Shown: one piece after another, positions 1 to 10,073 of the stretch
Layout: each line of letters starts with the position of its first letter
How positions within the stretch are numbered: the first letter of the stretch is position 1
Program-made: the position numbers and the translations under genes
Source: Myxococcales bacterium
GTDB lineage: Bacteria > Myxococcota_A > Polyangia > Nannocystales > Nannocystaceae
Length of the DNA: 42,325 bases
Assembly: GCA_014240065.1 (NCBI GenBank)
Contig: JAAZXR010000035.1
Location: 1-42,325 of the forward strand
Direction of reading: 5' to 3'
The notes under the pieces: model-generated
What the model was told of the DNA's origin: nothing
What the model saw: only the letters and a program-made list of their open reading frames with translations
The model's database searches: none

Positions 1-245
1 AGGTGGTAGTGGTTGCTCATCACGACGAACTCGTGCAGCTCGATGCCGTACTTGTTGGCGCAGCGGGCGAGGCAATACTCAAACACCTGGCAAGTCTCGG
101 GGTCTGGACGCAAAAAGAACCGCCGCTCGCTGCAACGGCGCGTGCCGAGCACGACGTCACCGGGTTCGATGCTGCGAGGGAGCGTCACGATAGACAGCTC
201 GCCCTTCACCGAGGGTCGTTGCGCTCCCTCGACAACAAAATCCAA
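1..245 (-). CDS. Y1 (HUH) transposase-like protein, REP-associated type, C-terminus beyond window edge
   Basis: Only the first ~80 residues are present; the gene runs off the left edge. The minus-strand frame is open from a TAG at 255-257 and contains no ATG. Candidate starts are TTG at 245 and GTG at 209. The fragment ends in VVMSNHYH, which is the His-x-His metal site of Y1 single-strand transposases (HUH motif), preceded by a Cys- and Arg-rich stretch (GTRRCSERRFFLRPDPET) that resembles myxobacterial members of the TnpA_REP/IS200-like superfamily as I recall them. Family knowledge: REP-associated transposases (RAYTs) act on palindromic repeats dispersed in the same genome rather than on their own flanks. 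Such repeats fill the next 7 kb. The catalytic Tyr would lie outside the window. The family call is good; whether it is a true RAYT and still active cannot be seen. Confidence 0.72.
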   Translation of the reverse strand, partial: MDFVVEGAQRPSVKGELSIVTLPRSIEPGDVVLGTRRCSERRFFLRPDPETCQVFEYCLARCANKYGIELHEFVVMSNHYH

Positions 246-258
246 AGCCCCGCGCTAC

Positions 259-331
259 CCCCGCCGAAACGACCCTCGGTTCGGGTTTTCGAAACGACCC
301 TCGGTTCGGGTTTCGGCGGGGTTTTGGTTTT
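259..331. repeat. Hairpin-forming repeat upstream of the transposase: 12-bp inverted repeat enclosing two 24-bp direct repeats
   Basis: The arms CCCCGCCGAAAC (259-270) and GTTTCGGCGGGG (310-321) are perfect inverted repeats. Between and overlapping them are two identical 24-bp copies (265-288 and 290-313) with the core GACCCTCGGTTCGGGT. That core resembles the GACCCTGGGTCTGGGT unit repeated at 1996-2182. The right arm is followed on the plus strand by TTTTGGTTTTT, so the hairpin could also act as a rho-independent terminator in that direction, although no plus-strand gene precedes it. Its place between the metallophosphoesterase stop and the start of the transposase fits a REP-like site. Confidence 0.75.
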
Positions 332-337
332 TCGAAC

Positions 338-1702
338 TCACGGCGCAGCAGGAAGCGGGAAACTCGTAATCTCCCCCCCATCGAGGTCGCGCAAGGACGC
401 GGTCCAAGCATCGCCGACCCGGGTCGCGACGACGAATCCAAACTCATCGAACATATCAAAATTCATCGGATCGAGACCGAGAGTCCCGAAGACCTCCGGA
501 TACGTTGCGATCGCGTCCGACGTGACGGGGGGTGCGAGTTGGGTGCCGCCCCCACCTATCGCGAGCTGCATCGGGCGCCCATCGTCGAAGGTCATCTTCT
601 GGAACTGATGTACGTGCCCGGCGATGGCCAGCGGCACCTGCGGCGGCAGACCGCCGGTAGCCTCGATGGCCGCGATCAGCGTGGTCTCAATGGCGACCAG
701 CGGGTCGCCATCGCCAGGAAGATTGGCACGCGGGGACCAAAAAGGCCGATGCGTAGTGAGCCACGCGTTCGAGTCGTCGGCGAGTAGCGCCGCGATCGCT
801 GTCAGTTGCGCGGCATACTCGGCGACAGCGTCAGGGTCGGGCGTGGGAGGGTTCGCCGACTTGGGGATGCTCGACGAATCCATCACCGCCACCGACAAGT
901 CACCCACCGCCACCCGGTAGGGCGGCGTGAACTGCTGGCAGTTGTCTTGATTCCACGGATCAGTCGGCAGCGGTGACGCATCCATGAATAAAAACCACCC
1001 GAGCCACGCCCTCCCGCAGTCCTCGTGGTTGCCCCGCGTGAAGACCCACGGCGCCACGGGCAACAGCTGCTCTCCGGGCTCGAACCAGTCCGCGTGCCAC
1101 GACGCCCAGTTCGGACCGTACGGACTGCCCTCACACCCCTCGTTTCCGTCGGGACACGGCGCTTCACGATAGTGGTAGTCCCCCATGTGAAAGATGAGTT
1201 CCGGGTTCTCTGCCGCGATCGCGCTCGCCACCCGTGAAAAAGGCCACCCCTGATCGGAGTTGTCATTGCACGCCTGCGCGATCACGGTCGTGTCCGTCTG
1301 CTTAATGCGGCATCCTGTGTCACCAACAATGACCACTTTCGTCGGCGTATCTGACGGTGGCAGCCGCAAGCTTTGCTCCCCAACCACGAGCGTCTGCGCC
1401 CCTTCAGGTACCGCGAGTTCGCAGACGCGCACATCAAACCCCGAGGGGCTGGTTGAAGCGCGAGGGTCCATCGCCATCACCGCGCCGTCCACCATCGCAT
1501 CAGGGCACGCAGCGTCGGTCGTCACAACGCGCGCCGAGACGCCGCTTGGCGTGAGTTGGGTCCACGCATAGCGGTCGGTGTCCGCGGTGCCGCTTGTAGA
1601 CCCGTCGCCACCGCAACCCACTGCGCACGACACAACCCCAACTACGAGCGCCTTGACCCATGAGTTAAGTCCTACGCTTCGGTGGTGACTGCACGCATAC
1701 AT
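338..1702 (-). CDS. Metallophosphoesterase (calcineurin-like) lipoprotein
   Basis: The predicted product is a secreted, lipid-anchored phosphohydrolase of 454 residues. ATG at 1702 is chosen over an upstream in-frame start at 1819 because it puts a hydrophobic signal segment and lipobox (AVGC, lipidated Cys ~30) at the N-terminus; the extra 39 residues look non-coding. The metal-binding motifs of the calcineurin-like fold appear in order: GDTGC (about residue 130), GDYHYRE (about 172), GNHEDC (about 227) and GHVHQFQ (about 362). GNHE and GHVH are the classic dimetal ligands. The spacing fits a single catalytic domain filling most of the mature protein. The substrate is unknown; purple acid phosphatase-like or nucleotidase activity are both possible. 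It is transcribed towards the transposase fragment and diverges from the thioredoxin-like gene across a repeat-filled 650-bp spacer. Confidence 0.88.
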   Translation of the reverse strand: MYACSHHRSVGLNSWVKALVVGVVSCAVGCGGDGSTSGTADTDRYAWTQLTPSGVSARVVTTDAACPDAMVDGAVMAMDPRASTSPSGFDVRVCELAVPEGAQTLVVGEQSLRLPPSDTPTKVVIVGDTGCRIKQTDTTVIAQACNDNSDQGWPFSRVASAIAAENPELIFHMGDYHYREAPCPDGNEGCEGSPYGPNWASWHADWFEPGEQLLPVAPWVFTRGNHEDCGRAWLGWFLFMDASPLPTDPWNQDNCQQFTPPYRVAVGDLSVAVMDSSSIPKSANPPTPDPDAVAEYAAQLTAIAALLADDSNAWLTTHRPFWSPRANLPGDGDPLVAIETTLIAAIEATGGLPPQVPLAIAGHVHQFQKMTFDDGRPMQLAIGGGGTQLAPPVTSDAIATYPEVFGTLGLDPMNFDMFDEFGFVVATRVGDAWTASLRDLDGGEITSFPLPAAP

Positions 1703-1891
1703 CTGTGAGCGCGAGCTTGTGCGGATGGTCGGCGACGTGTTTCGGAATTCCCGAGGATTTATCACGTCGCAATAATACTCCCTTCTTCTAGGGTTGCAGG
1801 GCTTCACTTGATCCACCATGAATAATCGTCACCGGCCCATTCGCCGGAAATGGTCCCCCCCTCTCCATCTTGCCCCAGGGTCGTCTCCCTA

Positions 1892-1977
1892 AGTCTGTCT
1901 CCACTCGATTTGGAGCACCCTAACCCAGGGATGTCTTCAGCGCCCAGTCTGTCTCCACTCGATTGAAGCACCCTACC
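1892..1977. repeat. Two-copy direct repeat (~33 bp, period 54 bp)
   Basis: Both copies start AGTCTGTCTCCACTCGATT and end with AGCACCCTA plus a C-run. They differ by a single-base insertion and one substitution in the middle. Between them lies CCCAGGGATGTC, a decayed form of the CCCAGGGTCGT arm found in the other elements of this region. Confidence 0.8.
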
Positions 1978-1995
1978 CCCCCTCACCCTACTAAA

Positions 1996-2182
1996 GACCC
2001 TGGGTCTGGGTGAGTGAAGACCCTGGGTCTGGGTGAGTGGTCTGCACCCTAGTAAAGACCCTGGGTCTGGGTGAGTGGGGTGAGTGAAGACCCTGGGTCT
2101 GGGTGAGTGAAGACCCTGGGTCTGGGTGAGTGAAGACCCTGGGTCAGGCTGAGTGGCTGAGTGATAGTGAAGACCCTGGGTC
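1996..2182. repeat. Array of seven GACCCTGGGTC palindromes (basic unit 23 bp)
   Basis: The 11-mer GACCCTGGGTC (five-bp arms around a central T) occurs at 1996, 2019, 2057, 2089, 2112, 2135 and 2172. Three of the six steps are exactly 23 bp, the others 32, 37 and 38 bp because of short extra pieces of the same sequence. The unit continues as TGGGTGAGTGAA. The copies are nearly identical, which points to recent amplification. The same 11-mer closes the inverted-repeat elements near 4886 and 7241. Confidence 0.9.
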
Positions 2183-2355
2183 TGGGTGAGTGGGTGAGTG
2201 GAAAAATCGGGAGCCCGCATTAACTCTAGGTGTGGTCGCGCATGCAATCCTCTCAATCCGCCGTCCCACGGGGCGCGACGGCCCGCAGACCCAATTCGTC
2301 ACCTGTCAAGCCAGCTTGATTGACACCCGCCCCCTCGAATCACAATAATCTGAAT

Positions 2356-3129
2356 ATGAAGCGTCGAGGTCCTCGAATGGTCCTACTCTCCACGGTGATC
2401 GTCGCAGCAGGGTTCGCCCTCGATGGATGCGTAGATGCTGACGAAACCACGGCCGATGTCGGCGATGAGGCCGAAGATTCTGGTCCCCTCGACGAGGGGG
2501 GCGACGGCGACGGCGACGGGGATGGTGATGACGGCGGGGATGGCGATGACGGCGGCGGGGACGGCGACGACACCCCACCCGCCGAGGGCGCTCCGTGTGA
2601 GGCTGCGGACCCGGGTTGGGAGCTGATGGCCGAGGTCGGAGGATCCGCCCCCCATTTCGAAGGCATCGATCAAGTCGGCGACAACGTCAGCATCTGCAAG
2701 TATGAAGGCAAGCACATCGTGCTCGACGTCGGCACCGTGTGGTGCGGCCCCTGCAACGCGCTCGCCGCGTGCCTGTCGGTCAACGAGTACGACTTCCAGT
2801 GCGACGGCTACTTCGTCGACCCGACGCCGGAGTTCTTTGAGTCGTTCATTCAGCCGCTTCGCGACGCGATCGCCAATGAGGTGTTCGGTTGGGTCACGGT
2901 CATCGTTCAAGATAATTACGGCCAACCGCCCACGTCTGTCGACGCCTACCTGTGGGATGCGATGTATCCCAACCCCAACATCCACGTGTTCCCGGACTTC
3001 ACACAGCAGTACCTGGATCACCTCCCGATTGAGTCCTTCCCAAGTTTCTGGGTGATCGGTCCCGACATGAACTACGTGGACCTCAACTCCGACGGGGTGA
3101 TGTACGAGACCATCGGCTCGCTCCTTTAG
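2356..3129 (+). CDS. Thioredoxin-fold (TlpA/redoxin-like) lipoprotein
   Basis: This is a 257-residue exported protein. The ATG at 2356 places a signal peptide and lipobox (LDGC, Cys25) at the N-terminus; an upstream in-frame start at 2320 would add 12 polar residues and is less likely. Residues ~28-80 are an acidic Gly-Asp linker encoded by GGCGACGG-type repeats. The folded domain follows with W129-C-G-P-C133, the active-site pair of thioredoxin-like thiol oxidoreductases, then a segment containing a cis-Pro candidate in SFPSFWVIG near the end. The domain contains further Cys residues (for example Cys81, Cys114, Cys139), unusual for TlpA. The expected role is disulfide reduction or exchange at the cell surface or periplasm; the partner is unknown. 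A second lipoprotein with the same layout lies at 29246-30103. Confidence 0.85.
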   Translation: MKRRGPRMVLLSTVIVAAGFALDGCVDADETTADVGDEAEDSGPLDEGGDGDGDGDGDDGGDGDDGGGDGDDTPPAEGAPCEAADPGWELMAEVGGSAPHFEGIDQVGDNVSICKYEGKHIVLDVGTVWCGPCNALAACLSVNEYDFQCDGYFVDPTPEFFESFIQPLRDAIANEVFGWVTVIVQDNYGQPPTSVDAYLWDAMYPNPNIHVFPDFTQQYLDHLPIESFPSFWVIGPDMNYVDLNSDGVMYETIGSLL

Positions 3130-3189
3130 GCGGGCACTCCTCCAAGAACCTCCCGAATCCCGACTCCCGTCCCCCCGACTCCCGACTCC

Positions 3190-3268
3190 CGTCCCAGGGT
3201 CGTTCAGGAGTCTCTGATAGCTTTCGCCCTACATTGTTCTAACGAGGGAAAATAGAGCCTGCGTCAGG
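3190..3268 (+). repeat. REPIN-like element copy A
   Basis: It sits between two convergent genes. The left arm CCCAGGGTCGTTCAGGAG is at 3193-3210, the core GCCCTACATTGTTCT at 3226-3240, and a decayed right arm AGAGCCTGCGTCAGG (two mismatches to AGACCCTGGGTCAGG) at 3254-3268. Upstream are several copies of CGACTCCCGTCC. The order arm, core, inverted arm is shared with copies at 4881-4972 and 7124-7254. Confidence 0.75.
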
Positions 3269-3339
3269 ATTCAGATTCAAGGATTCAAGAGGCTTCAACA
3301 ATTCGGGTGTTGGTTTTTTGGGTCTTCCAGCCCAGGCTG

Positions 3340-4857
3340 CTACGGGACGCGGTCGTACATCTGCTGGATGACAACCGCGCAGGGCGTCCCAGGGTCGGTG
3401 GTGGAGTACTCGACGGCGCCAAGGTCGGCGGTGGCCCCGCGGGGATAGCCGCAAAAGTCGTGGGGCACCGCCGGGTCGGCCGGCCCCTGTTCGACAATGT
3501 TCGCTCCGCTGGCAAGCGAGAAGTCGCCGATCACCGGGGCCGTGAAGATCATGTCCATCTCGGCGTGGCTGGGCATGACGTTGTCGGCCTCGTCGAGCGC
3601 CTGGTTGGCGTAGTTAATGTTGACTCCGTTCTCCAAGATGCTGTGTCGCCAGAGCGTGGTGTGGACAGGGTGTCCCTCGTAGAACCCCGCGTTGCGCGGC
3701 TCGGCGTCGTAGACGGTGTTGTGGGTGATCCGCGAGTCCCGGTCGCTGCCCACGATGATGCCCGCGGAGCTGCCGCCGTTGTTGCAGCCCATGATGATGT
3801 TGTTGCGCACGAGGATCTCCTGGCTCTGACCGTTCTCGTCGCAGTCGCCGACGCCGTCCTGGTCGTCGTCGCCGTCACAGATCGTGGCCGGCGCGCCGTC
3901 GCCGAGCTGGATCCCGCGGTTGGTCTCTCCTTGCGGGCGGGACTTCTCACACACGATGAGGTTCATCTCGATGAGCATGCGCTTCGCCGACGCCTTGGGG
4001 TAGACCGCCGAGGCCGAGCGCGGCACCGTCACCGGCGCGCTGTAGTCGGCGAAGATGTTGCCGCGGACCACGTGGTTTTGGCCCCCGTCGAGATTCAAAA
4101 TATTGTGGGGCGCGAGGTTCTCCACGTACTTCGTGTTGTGCCAGAAGTTGTTGAGGAACCAGGCCCGGTCGGGGAAGGCCTTGGCCGGGCCGGAGCCGAC
4201 CACCTCGCCGTTGAGCTTGACGTGGGAGGCGAAGTTCACGACCTCGTTGTCGCGAAAGATCACGTCGTCGGCGTCGGCCACGAGGTGAAAGGCGTGCTCG
4301 CAGGAGCTGGCAGAGGTGCAGTCGCCGAAGAACGTGAGGTTCTCGAAGATCCAAAAGGCCCCGCTGATCTTGAAGTTCTCGATGTGCGAGAGGTTCAAGG
4401 TCACAGTGCCGGGCGTCTCAGCGCGTAAAAAGATGCGCTGGGAGTCTGTGCCGTTGGCGGTCACGGAGATGAGTTGGTTGAAGTTGAAGGTGCCGGGGCA
4501 GATGGTGATGACGTCGCCGGCAGACGCGCCCGCAATCGCCGCGAGGATCTCTTGCTCCGAGCACACATCGACCACGGTGCCGCCCTCGTGTCCCGGCCCG
4601 TTGTCAGGGTCGTAGCGCCCGTCTCCATCACCGTCTCCATCGCCGTCGCCATCGCCATCACCTGCGGTGGTCGGGTCGCCATCACCTGCGGTGGTCGGGT
4701 CGCCGTCGCCGTCACCTGCGGTGGTCGGGTCGCCGTCGCCGTCGCCGTCGCCCGATGTGCCTTCCTCGGACGCGGTGTCACCGCCGGACCCATCGCCGCA
4801 CGCAAGCAGGGGTGCAAAGAGAATCGGGACGGTCAACACAATGGTAAGCGCGCGCAT
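3340..4857 (-). CDS. Right-handed parallel beta-helix lipoprotein (pectate lyase-like fold)
   Basis: This is a 505-residue exported protein. The ATG at 4857 gives a signal peptide with lipobox LLAC (Cys20); the longer in-frame ORF reaching 5145 reads through repeat DNA and is discounted. Residues ~25-80 are Gly-Asp/Pro-Thr-Thr-Ala linker repeats (DPTTAGDGDG type). The remainder shows beta-helix rungs: repeated I/V-x-x-N-x-I/V ladders such as VRGNIFAD, VRNNIIMG and ITHNTVYD, and an opening ITICPGTFNF typical of parallel beta-helix lyases and hydrolases. A Ca-binding-like insertion (CDGDDDQDGVGDCDENG) lies near the middle. The fold is well supported. The activity could be polysaccharide lyase, glycosidase or simple carbohydrate binding; no catalytic residue can be assigned with confidence. 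Confidence 0.82.
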   Translation of the reverse strand: MRALTIVLTVPILFAPLLACGDGSGGDTASEEGTSGDGDGDGDPTTAGDGDGDPTTAGDGDPTTAGDGDGDGDGDGDGDGRYDPDNGPGHEGGTVVDVCSEQEILAAIAGASAGDVITICPGTFNFNQLISVTANGTDSQRIFLRAETPGTVTLNLSHIENFKISGAFWIFENLTFFGDCTSASSCEHAFHLVADADDVIFRDNEVVNFASHVKLNGEVVGSGPAKAFPDRAWFLNNFWHNTKYVENLAPHNILNLDGGQNHVVRGNIFADYSAPVTVPRSASAVYPKASAKRMLIEMNLIVCEKSRPQGETNRGIQLGDGAPATICDGDDDQDGVGDCDENGQSQEILVRNNIIMGCNNGGSSAGIIVGSDRDSRITHNTVYDAEPRNAGFYEGHPVHTTLWRHSILENGVNINYANQALDEADNVMPSHAEMDMIFTAPVIGDFSLASGANIVEQGPADPAVPHDFCGYPRGATADLGAVEYSTTDPGTPCAVVIQQMYDRVP

Positions 4858-4880
4858 ACTTGAGGGTATCAACCCGAGAA

Positions 4881-5035
4881 CCTGACCCAGGGTCTTTTCA
4901 CTTTTTCCGATAAAACGATGTAAGGGAACGATGTAGGGTGACAGCTGCCGCGAATTCGTGAACGACCCTGGGACGGGACTCTGGACTCTGGACTCTGGGA
5001 CTCTGGGACTCTGGGGACGGGACTCTGGGGACTCT
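4881..5035 (-). repeat. REPIN-like element copy B with microsatellite-like flank
   Basis: In minus-strand orientation it has the same layout as copies A and C: TCCCGTCCCAGGGTCGTTCA (near 4959-4978), core CCCTACATCGTTC (4926-4938), and right arm AAGACCCTGGGTCAGG (4881-4896). The left arm is extended by a degenerate array of ACTCTGG/GGGACTCTGG units from about 4977 to 5035. It occupies the spacer between two divergently transcribed lipoprotein genes, so it is close to both promoters. Confidence 0.78.
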
Positions 5036-5255
5036 GCTGCTCTGGAGGTTCCTGAACCGGGGACGGGATCAAGATTCCAACACGAGCCCCCGCCAGGACT
5101 CCCAGGGCGAGGGCAGCCGCGGATGGATCCGGTCTGCGGATCCACGAGGCTCCCGAGCCGACCGCGGCCCCAGGGAAACGCGGAAATCAGGAAACGGCGG
5201 GCTCGTCGTGGTTGAGGATTGACAAGCGCCCCAATTGGGAGCCAAGTAAGAGCCT

Positions 5256-7064
<1,809 letters not shown>

Positions 7065-7123
7065 TCGGGCCCTCCCCCACGAAACACCCGACCCGAAACA
7101 GCCGACCCGATGTGAGATCCCAT

Positions 7124-7254
7124 CCCAGGGTCGTTCATGAGATCCTGAGATCCCGTCCCAGGGTCGTTCAGGAATTCCAGGGTCGTTCAGGAATTCCCGA
7201 TATCTACCGCCCTACATCGTTCTGTCGTGAAAAGTCAGAAGACCCTGGGTCAGG
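7124..7254 (+). repeat. REPIN-like element copy C, left arm triplicated
   Basis: Three left arms, CCCAGGGTCGTTCATGA (7124-7140), CCCAGGGTCGTTCAGGA (7157-7173) and CCAGGGTCGTTCAGGA (7178-7193), precede the core CGCCCTACATCGTTCTGTCG (from 7208) and the inverted right arm AGACCCTGGGTCAGG (7240-7254). After it, AGAGTCAGG units continue to about 7276. It lies downstream of the FG-GAP gene and upstream of a small unknown gene. Confidence 0.8.
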
Positions 7255-7371
7255 AGAGTCAGGAGAGTCAGGAGAGTTGGGTCAGGAAAGTTGAAGGTTG
7301 AAAGTTGGGACAGTTAGTTGGAACTTACAAAGTTCACTACCCTCGCACCTGAGGGAGCGGCCGGCGCCACC

Positions 7372-7851
7372 ATGAATCGAGATGAAAGAAAAACAAGCGA
7401 TCCCCGCGACCGCATGATGGGACAGATCGCGGAGGGCGTGGACGAGAGCGCTCCCCTCGATCACACAGGCAAGAGCGTCCTCGCTCGCGGATGTGACCCC
7501 CAGATGGCGGTGCGGGCCTCCACGATGCTCCCCCCACACCTCGGCAGCCCCACCTTCGTGTCAGCAACCTCCGACGATGATTTTCTCGCGAAGCTGCAGC
7601 GTGAGCGATGGTCCGTCGTGTTCTTCGCGCCCGGCGCGTGTCGCTATGACGCGGCCAACAAGCCGATCCCCGGAGGCAACGCGCAGACCCACGGGTGGAC
7701 CTTGGCGCGGTACCGTGACGTGGTTCGAGAGCACCAGGGCGACGACGTACAGATCGTAGAGACCCCTGACGAGCGGGAGATCATCCCGCTGCTCCGCCGA
7801 GCGCTCGCTCGCGCCCGCGACGCCGACTCGACGCCGCGTCCGCCCACCTAG
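7372..7851 (+). CDS. Conserved-looking protein of unknown function
   Basis: This is a predicted soluble cytoplasmic protein of 159 residues with no signal peptide or membrane segment. The ATG at 7372 is preferred over a TTG 54 bp upstream; a weak purine stretch GAGGGAG lies 15 nt before it, and an ATG-ATG pair at 7414 is an alternative. The first ~60 residues are polar and Met/Asp-rich. The second half contains a WSVVFFAPGACRYD segment that looks like the beta-strand/loop of a small alpha-beta domain, with a lone Cys, then DVQIVETPDEREIIPLLRRAL, a likely strand plus helix. I recognise no family. A degenerate thioredoxin-like or receiver-like fold is only a guess. It converges with the GH2 gene, with 8 bp between stops. 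Confidence 0.5.
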   Translation: MNRDERKTSDPRDRMMGQIAEGVDESAPLDHTGKSVLARGCDPQMAVRASTMLPPHLGSPTFVSATSDDDFLAKLQRERWSVVFFAPGACRYDAANKPIPGGNAQTHGWTLARYRDVVREHQGDDVQIVETPDEREIIPLLRRALARARDADSTPRPPT

Positions 7852-7859
7852 GGGCCCCC

Positions 7860-10073
7860 TCATCCGCTCACGAGCACGGAGATCCGGTTGGCACACACCC
7901 GCACGTCACCGTCGAAGACCTCGGCCACCAGCACGTGGGCGCCCGCTTCGATCGGGGCCGTCACAGTGATCCCATCCACGCTCTCCACCTCGTAGGGCGC
8001 GCTCTCAAAGTCCGCCGCGGCCTCGGTCTCTCCGTCCCCCCAACGCAGCCGGAGGGTGCGCCCTCGCGCTTCGCCCGACGACCACTGCGAGAACCACAGC
8101 GGCACTTGCACGGTCGCGCCCGCCGTGAGCGCCTCCCCGGGCAGCCACTCGAAGCCCACGAAGTCGTCGCCGATCACGTCGGCGAGCCCCACCCCGTGTC
8201 GCGCGCACATGTCCTCCTTCGTGGCGCGGTCGTAGGTCACGAGACCGTTGTGCTCGTACTCCACGTCCGTCAGTTGGGTGAGCACCCACCCGGTCAGTCG
8301 AGGCCGCCGACGCAACTCGTTGAGGCTTCCGAACAGCCCGCAAAACACGTCGTCGGAGCCGCCGAAGGCGCTGAAGCTCGCGAACTCCGAATTCCACCAC
8401 GGCGCGCCGTCTTGCGCGCCCCCGCCCACGTAGTTCGCCGCGCTCCCCGGGAACGTCACCGCCGCCTCCGCCTCGAGCAACGCCCGCCATGACGCCGCGT
8501 CGTCGTCGTAGTGGTGGAAGGAATTGACGTCGGTGTCGAGGTGCTCGAAGACGCCGACAGATCCGCCTGCGCTGTTGTCTTCGACCGGCCGGGTGGGGTC
8601 CAGCTCCCGCGCGAGCGCCACCATCTCGCGCACCCACCCCTGCATCTCGGTCGCTCCCTGAAGGGGCGTGGGGCTCAGCAAAGAACCGTTGGTGGACAGC
8701 CCCCAGTTCTCGTTGAACACCACCCACGACAGCAGCGAGGGGTGGTTCCTGTCGCGGCGCATCACCGCCTCTTGGGTCTGGGCGAAGTGTGCGCGGCCCA
8801 CAAATCCCTCGGTGTTCTTCGTCTCCATGTCGAGGTTGGGGAGGTCGTACACCAGATACAAGCCCATCTCGTCGATGAGCCGATACTTCGCGGGCTCGTC
8901 CGGCTTGATGTGAAGCCGAACGCAGTTGAAGCCCAGGTCCTTCGCTAGTTGGAGGTCGGCGCGAATATGATCGAGCGACGGCGCCGTGTAGATTCCGTCC
9001 GGCCAATACGACTGGTCGAGGACGCAGCGCGGATAGACAGGCGCGCCATTGAAGATGAAGGACTTCGCCTGCTGAAGAGCGTCTGACTGCTCCGCGGGCG
9101 AGCGCCCCGGCATCCAGTCGGTGCCCGCCGTCGACAGGCCAAAGTAGCTGTGCACCACGTCGTCCCGGCCATTCGACGACACGGTCACAGTGAGATCGTA
9201 GAGCGTAGGCGTGCCCACATCCCACAGCGCCACCTGTTCCAGCGGCACCGTCAACGTCGCGGCGGTCCCCACGGCGCTCGCCTCGCCCACGACCACCCCG
9301 TCGAGCGACGCCTCCACGCGCACCTCGGCGGCGCCGGCGTACTCCAGCGTCACGTCGACCGCGCCGCTCTCGATCCTCGGTACGACCCGCACGCCCACCA
9401 GATGCGTGGGCGGTCGCTGCTCCAGGTACACCGTCTGCCAGATTCCGCTCACCCGCGTGTACCAGACCCCCCCCTGCTTCCCCACCGGCTGCGCGCGGTC
9501 GTTGAGCTCGGTCTGGTCCTCAACCCGCACAACGATGGTCGGCGGAGTCTGCCCCGAAGTCGCCGCGCTCAGGTTCACCGAAAATGGCGCGTAGCCCCCG
9601 CGATGGGATCCCACCTCCGCACCGTCCACCCACACGGTCGCCTCAAAATCCACCGCGCCGAACACCAGATGCCAGTCGTCGCCGGGGGGCAGCACCTCGG
9701 GGAGCTGGAGGCGATACCACCCCACCCCGCGGTAGGTGGTGGCCGCGGCGGTGTGCACGATCGAGTACATCTCGGGGATCGTGCCCAAGCCCGACAGCGG
9801 CGCCTCCCACGCGTAGGGCACCTGGATCTGTGCGTCCCATACGTCCTCGCGCTCGAACCACTGGGCCGCCAGCCCCTCGTCTGCAGGGTCGAAGGCGAAC
9901 TCCCACACGGTGTTGAGGTTGATGAAGGTGTCGCGGAAAAAATCAGGGCGAGGGTGCTCCGGTCGCACCACCGGCTCCGCGAAGCTGCCGTCCCACCCTT
10001 GGACGACCGCGGCGGGCTTCGCTGTGCAGCCCGCTACGAGCAGCGACGAGATGATGACGGTGAGCCTTCCCAC
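7860..10073 (-). CDS. Glycoside hydrolase family 2 lipoprotein (beta-galactosidase/beta-glucuronidase type)
   Basis: This is a 737-residue exported glycosidase. The GTG at 10073 gives MGRLTVIISSLLVAGC, a short lipoprotein signal with Cys16. Domains follow the GH2 plan: an N-terminal jelly-roll sugar-binding domain (about 40-210, with YRGVGWYR and WVDGAEVGSHRGGYAPF), an Ig-like domain (about 215-320), then the TIM barrel. FNGAPVYPRCVLDQSYWPDG replaces the usual NG-x-PxxxRG-x-NxH entry. The acid/base Glu is in FNENWG (about 453) and the nucleophile Glu in WNSEFAS (about 560). An Ig-like tail ends the protein. Retaining exo-hydrolysis of beta-linked sugars is expected at the outer surface. It lies 127 bp after the glycosyltransferase operon on the same strand, so it may be co-regulated with glycan synthesis. 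Confidence 0.9.
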   Translation of the reverse strand: MGRLTVIISSLLVAGCTAKPAAVVQGWDGSFAEPVVRPEHPRPDFFRDTFINLNTVWEFAFDPADEGLAAQWFEREDVWDAQIQVPYAWEAPLSGLGTIPEMYSIVHTAAATTYRGVGWYRLQLPEVLPPGDDWHLVFGAVDFEATVWVDGAEVGSHRGGYAPFSVNLSAATSGQTPPTIVVRVEDQTELNDRAQPVGKQGGVWYTRVSGIWQTVYLEQRPPTHLVGVRVVPRIESGAVDVTLEYAGAAEVRVEASLDGVVVGEASAVGTAATLTVPLEQVALWDVGTPTLYDLTVTVSSNGRDDVVHSYFGLSTAGTDWMPGRSPAEQSDALQQAKSFIFNGAPVYPRCVLDQSYWPDGIYTAPSLDHIRADLQLAKDLGFNCVRLHIKPDEPAKYRLIDEMGLYLVYDLPNLDMETKNTEGFVGRAHFAQTQEAVMRRDRNHPSLLSWVVFNENWGLSTNGSLLSPTPLQGATEMQGWVREMVALARELDPTRPVEDNSAGGSVGVFEHLDTDVNSFHHYDDDAASWRALLEAEAAVTFPGSAANYVGGGAQDGAPWWNSEFASFSAFGGSDDVFCGLFGSLNELRRRPRLTGWVLTQLTDVEYEHNGLVTYDRATKEDMCARHGVGLADVIGDDFVGFEWLPGEALTAGATVQVPLWFSQWSSGEARGRTLRLRWGDGETEAAADFESAPYEVESVDGITVTAPIEAGAHVLVAEVFDGDVRVCANRISVLVSG

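Larger units (their letters stand above)
1703..2355. other. Intergenic region between divergent lipoprotein genes, dominated by repeats
   Basis: This 653-bp gap has no credible gene. It must contain promoters for both divergent neighbours. From about 1866 onward it is built of repeats: a CCCAGGGTCGT arm near 1874, a ~33-bp direct repeat present twice (1892-1926 and 1946-1977, period 54 bp), then seven copies of a palindrome (1996-2182). The last 170 bp before the downstream ATG at 2356 are unique sequence. Confidence 0.8.

Noticed and set aside
1996-2182. CRISPR array
   Set aside because: Repeat unit is 11-23 bp, spacers are the same sequence and not unique, and there are no cas genes.
3307-4428. 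373-codon plus-strand frame rich in Val, Asp and His
   Set aside because: Antisense to the beta-helix lipoprotein; composition is that of a shadow frame.
8005-9225. 406-codon minus-strand frame overlapping the GH2 gene
   Set aside because: Same-strand alternative frame, Arg/Gly/Ala-rich without structure; GH2 frame has clear catalytic motifs.
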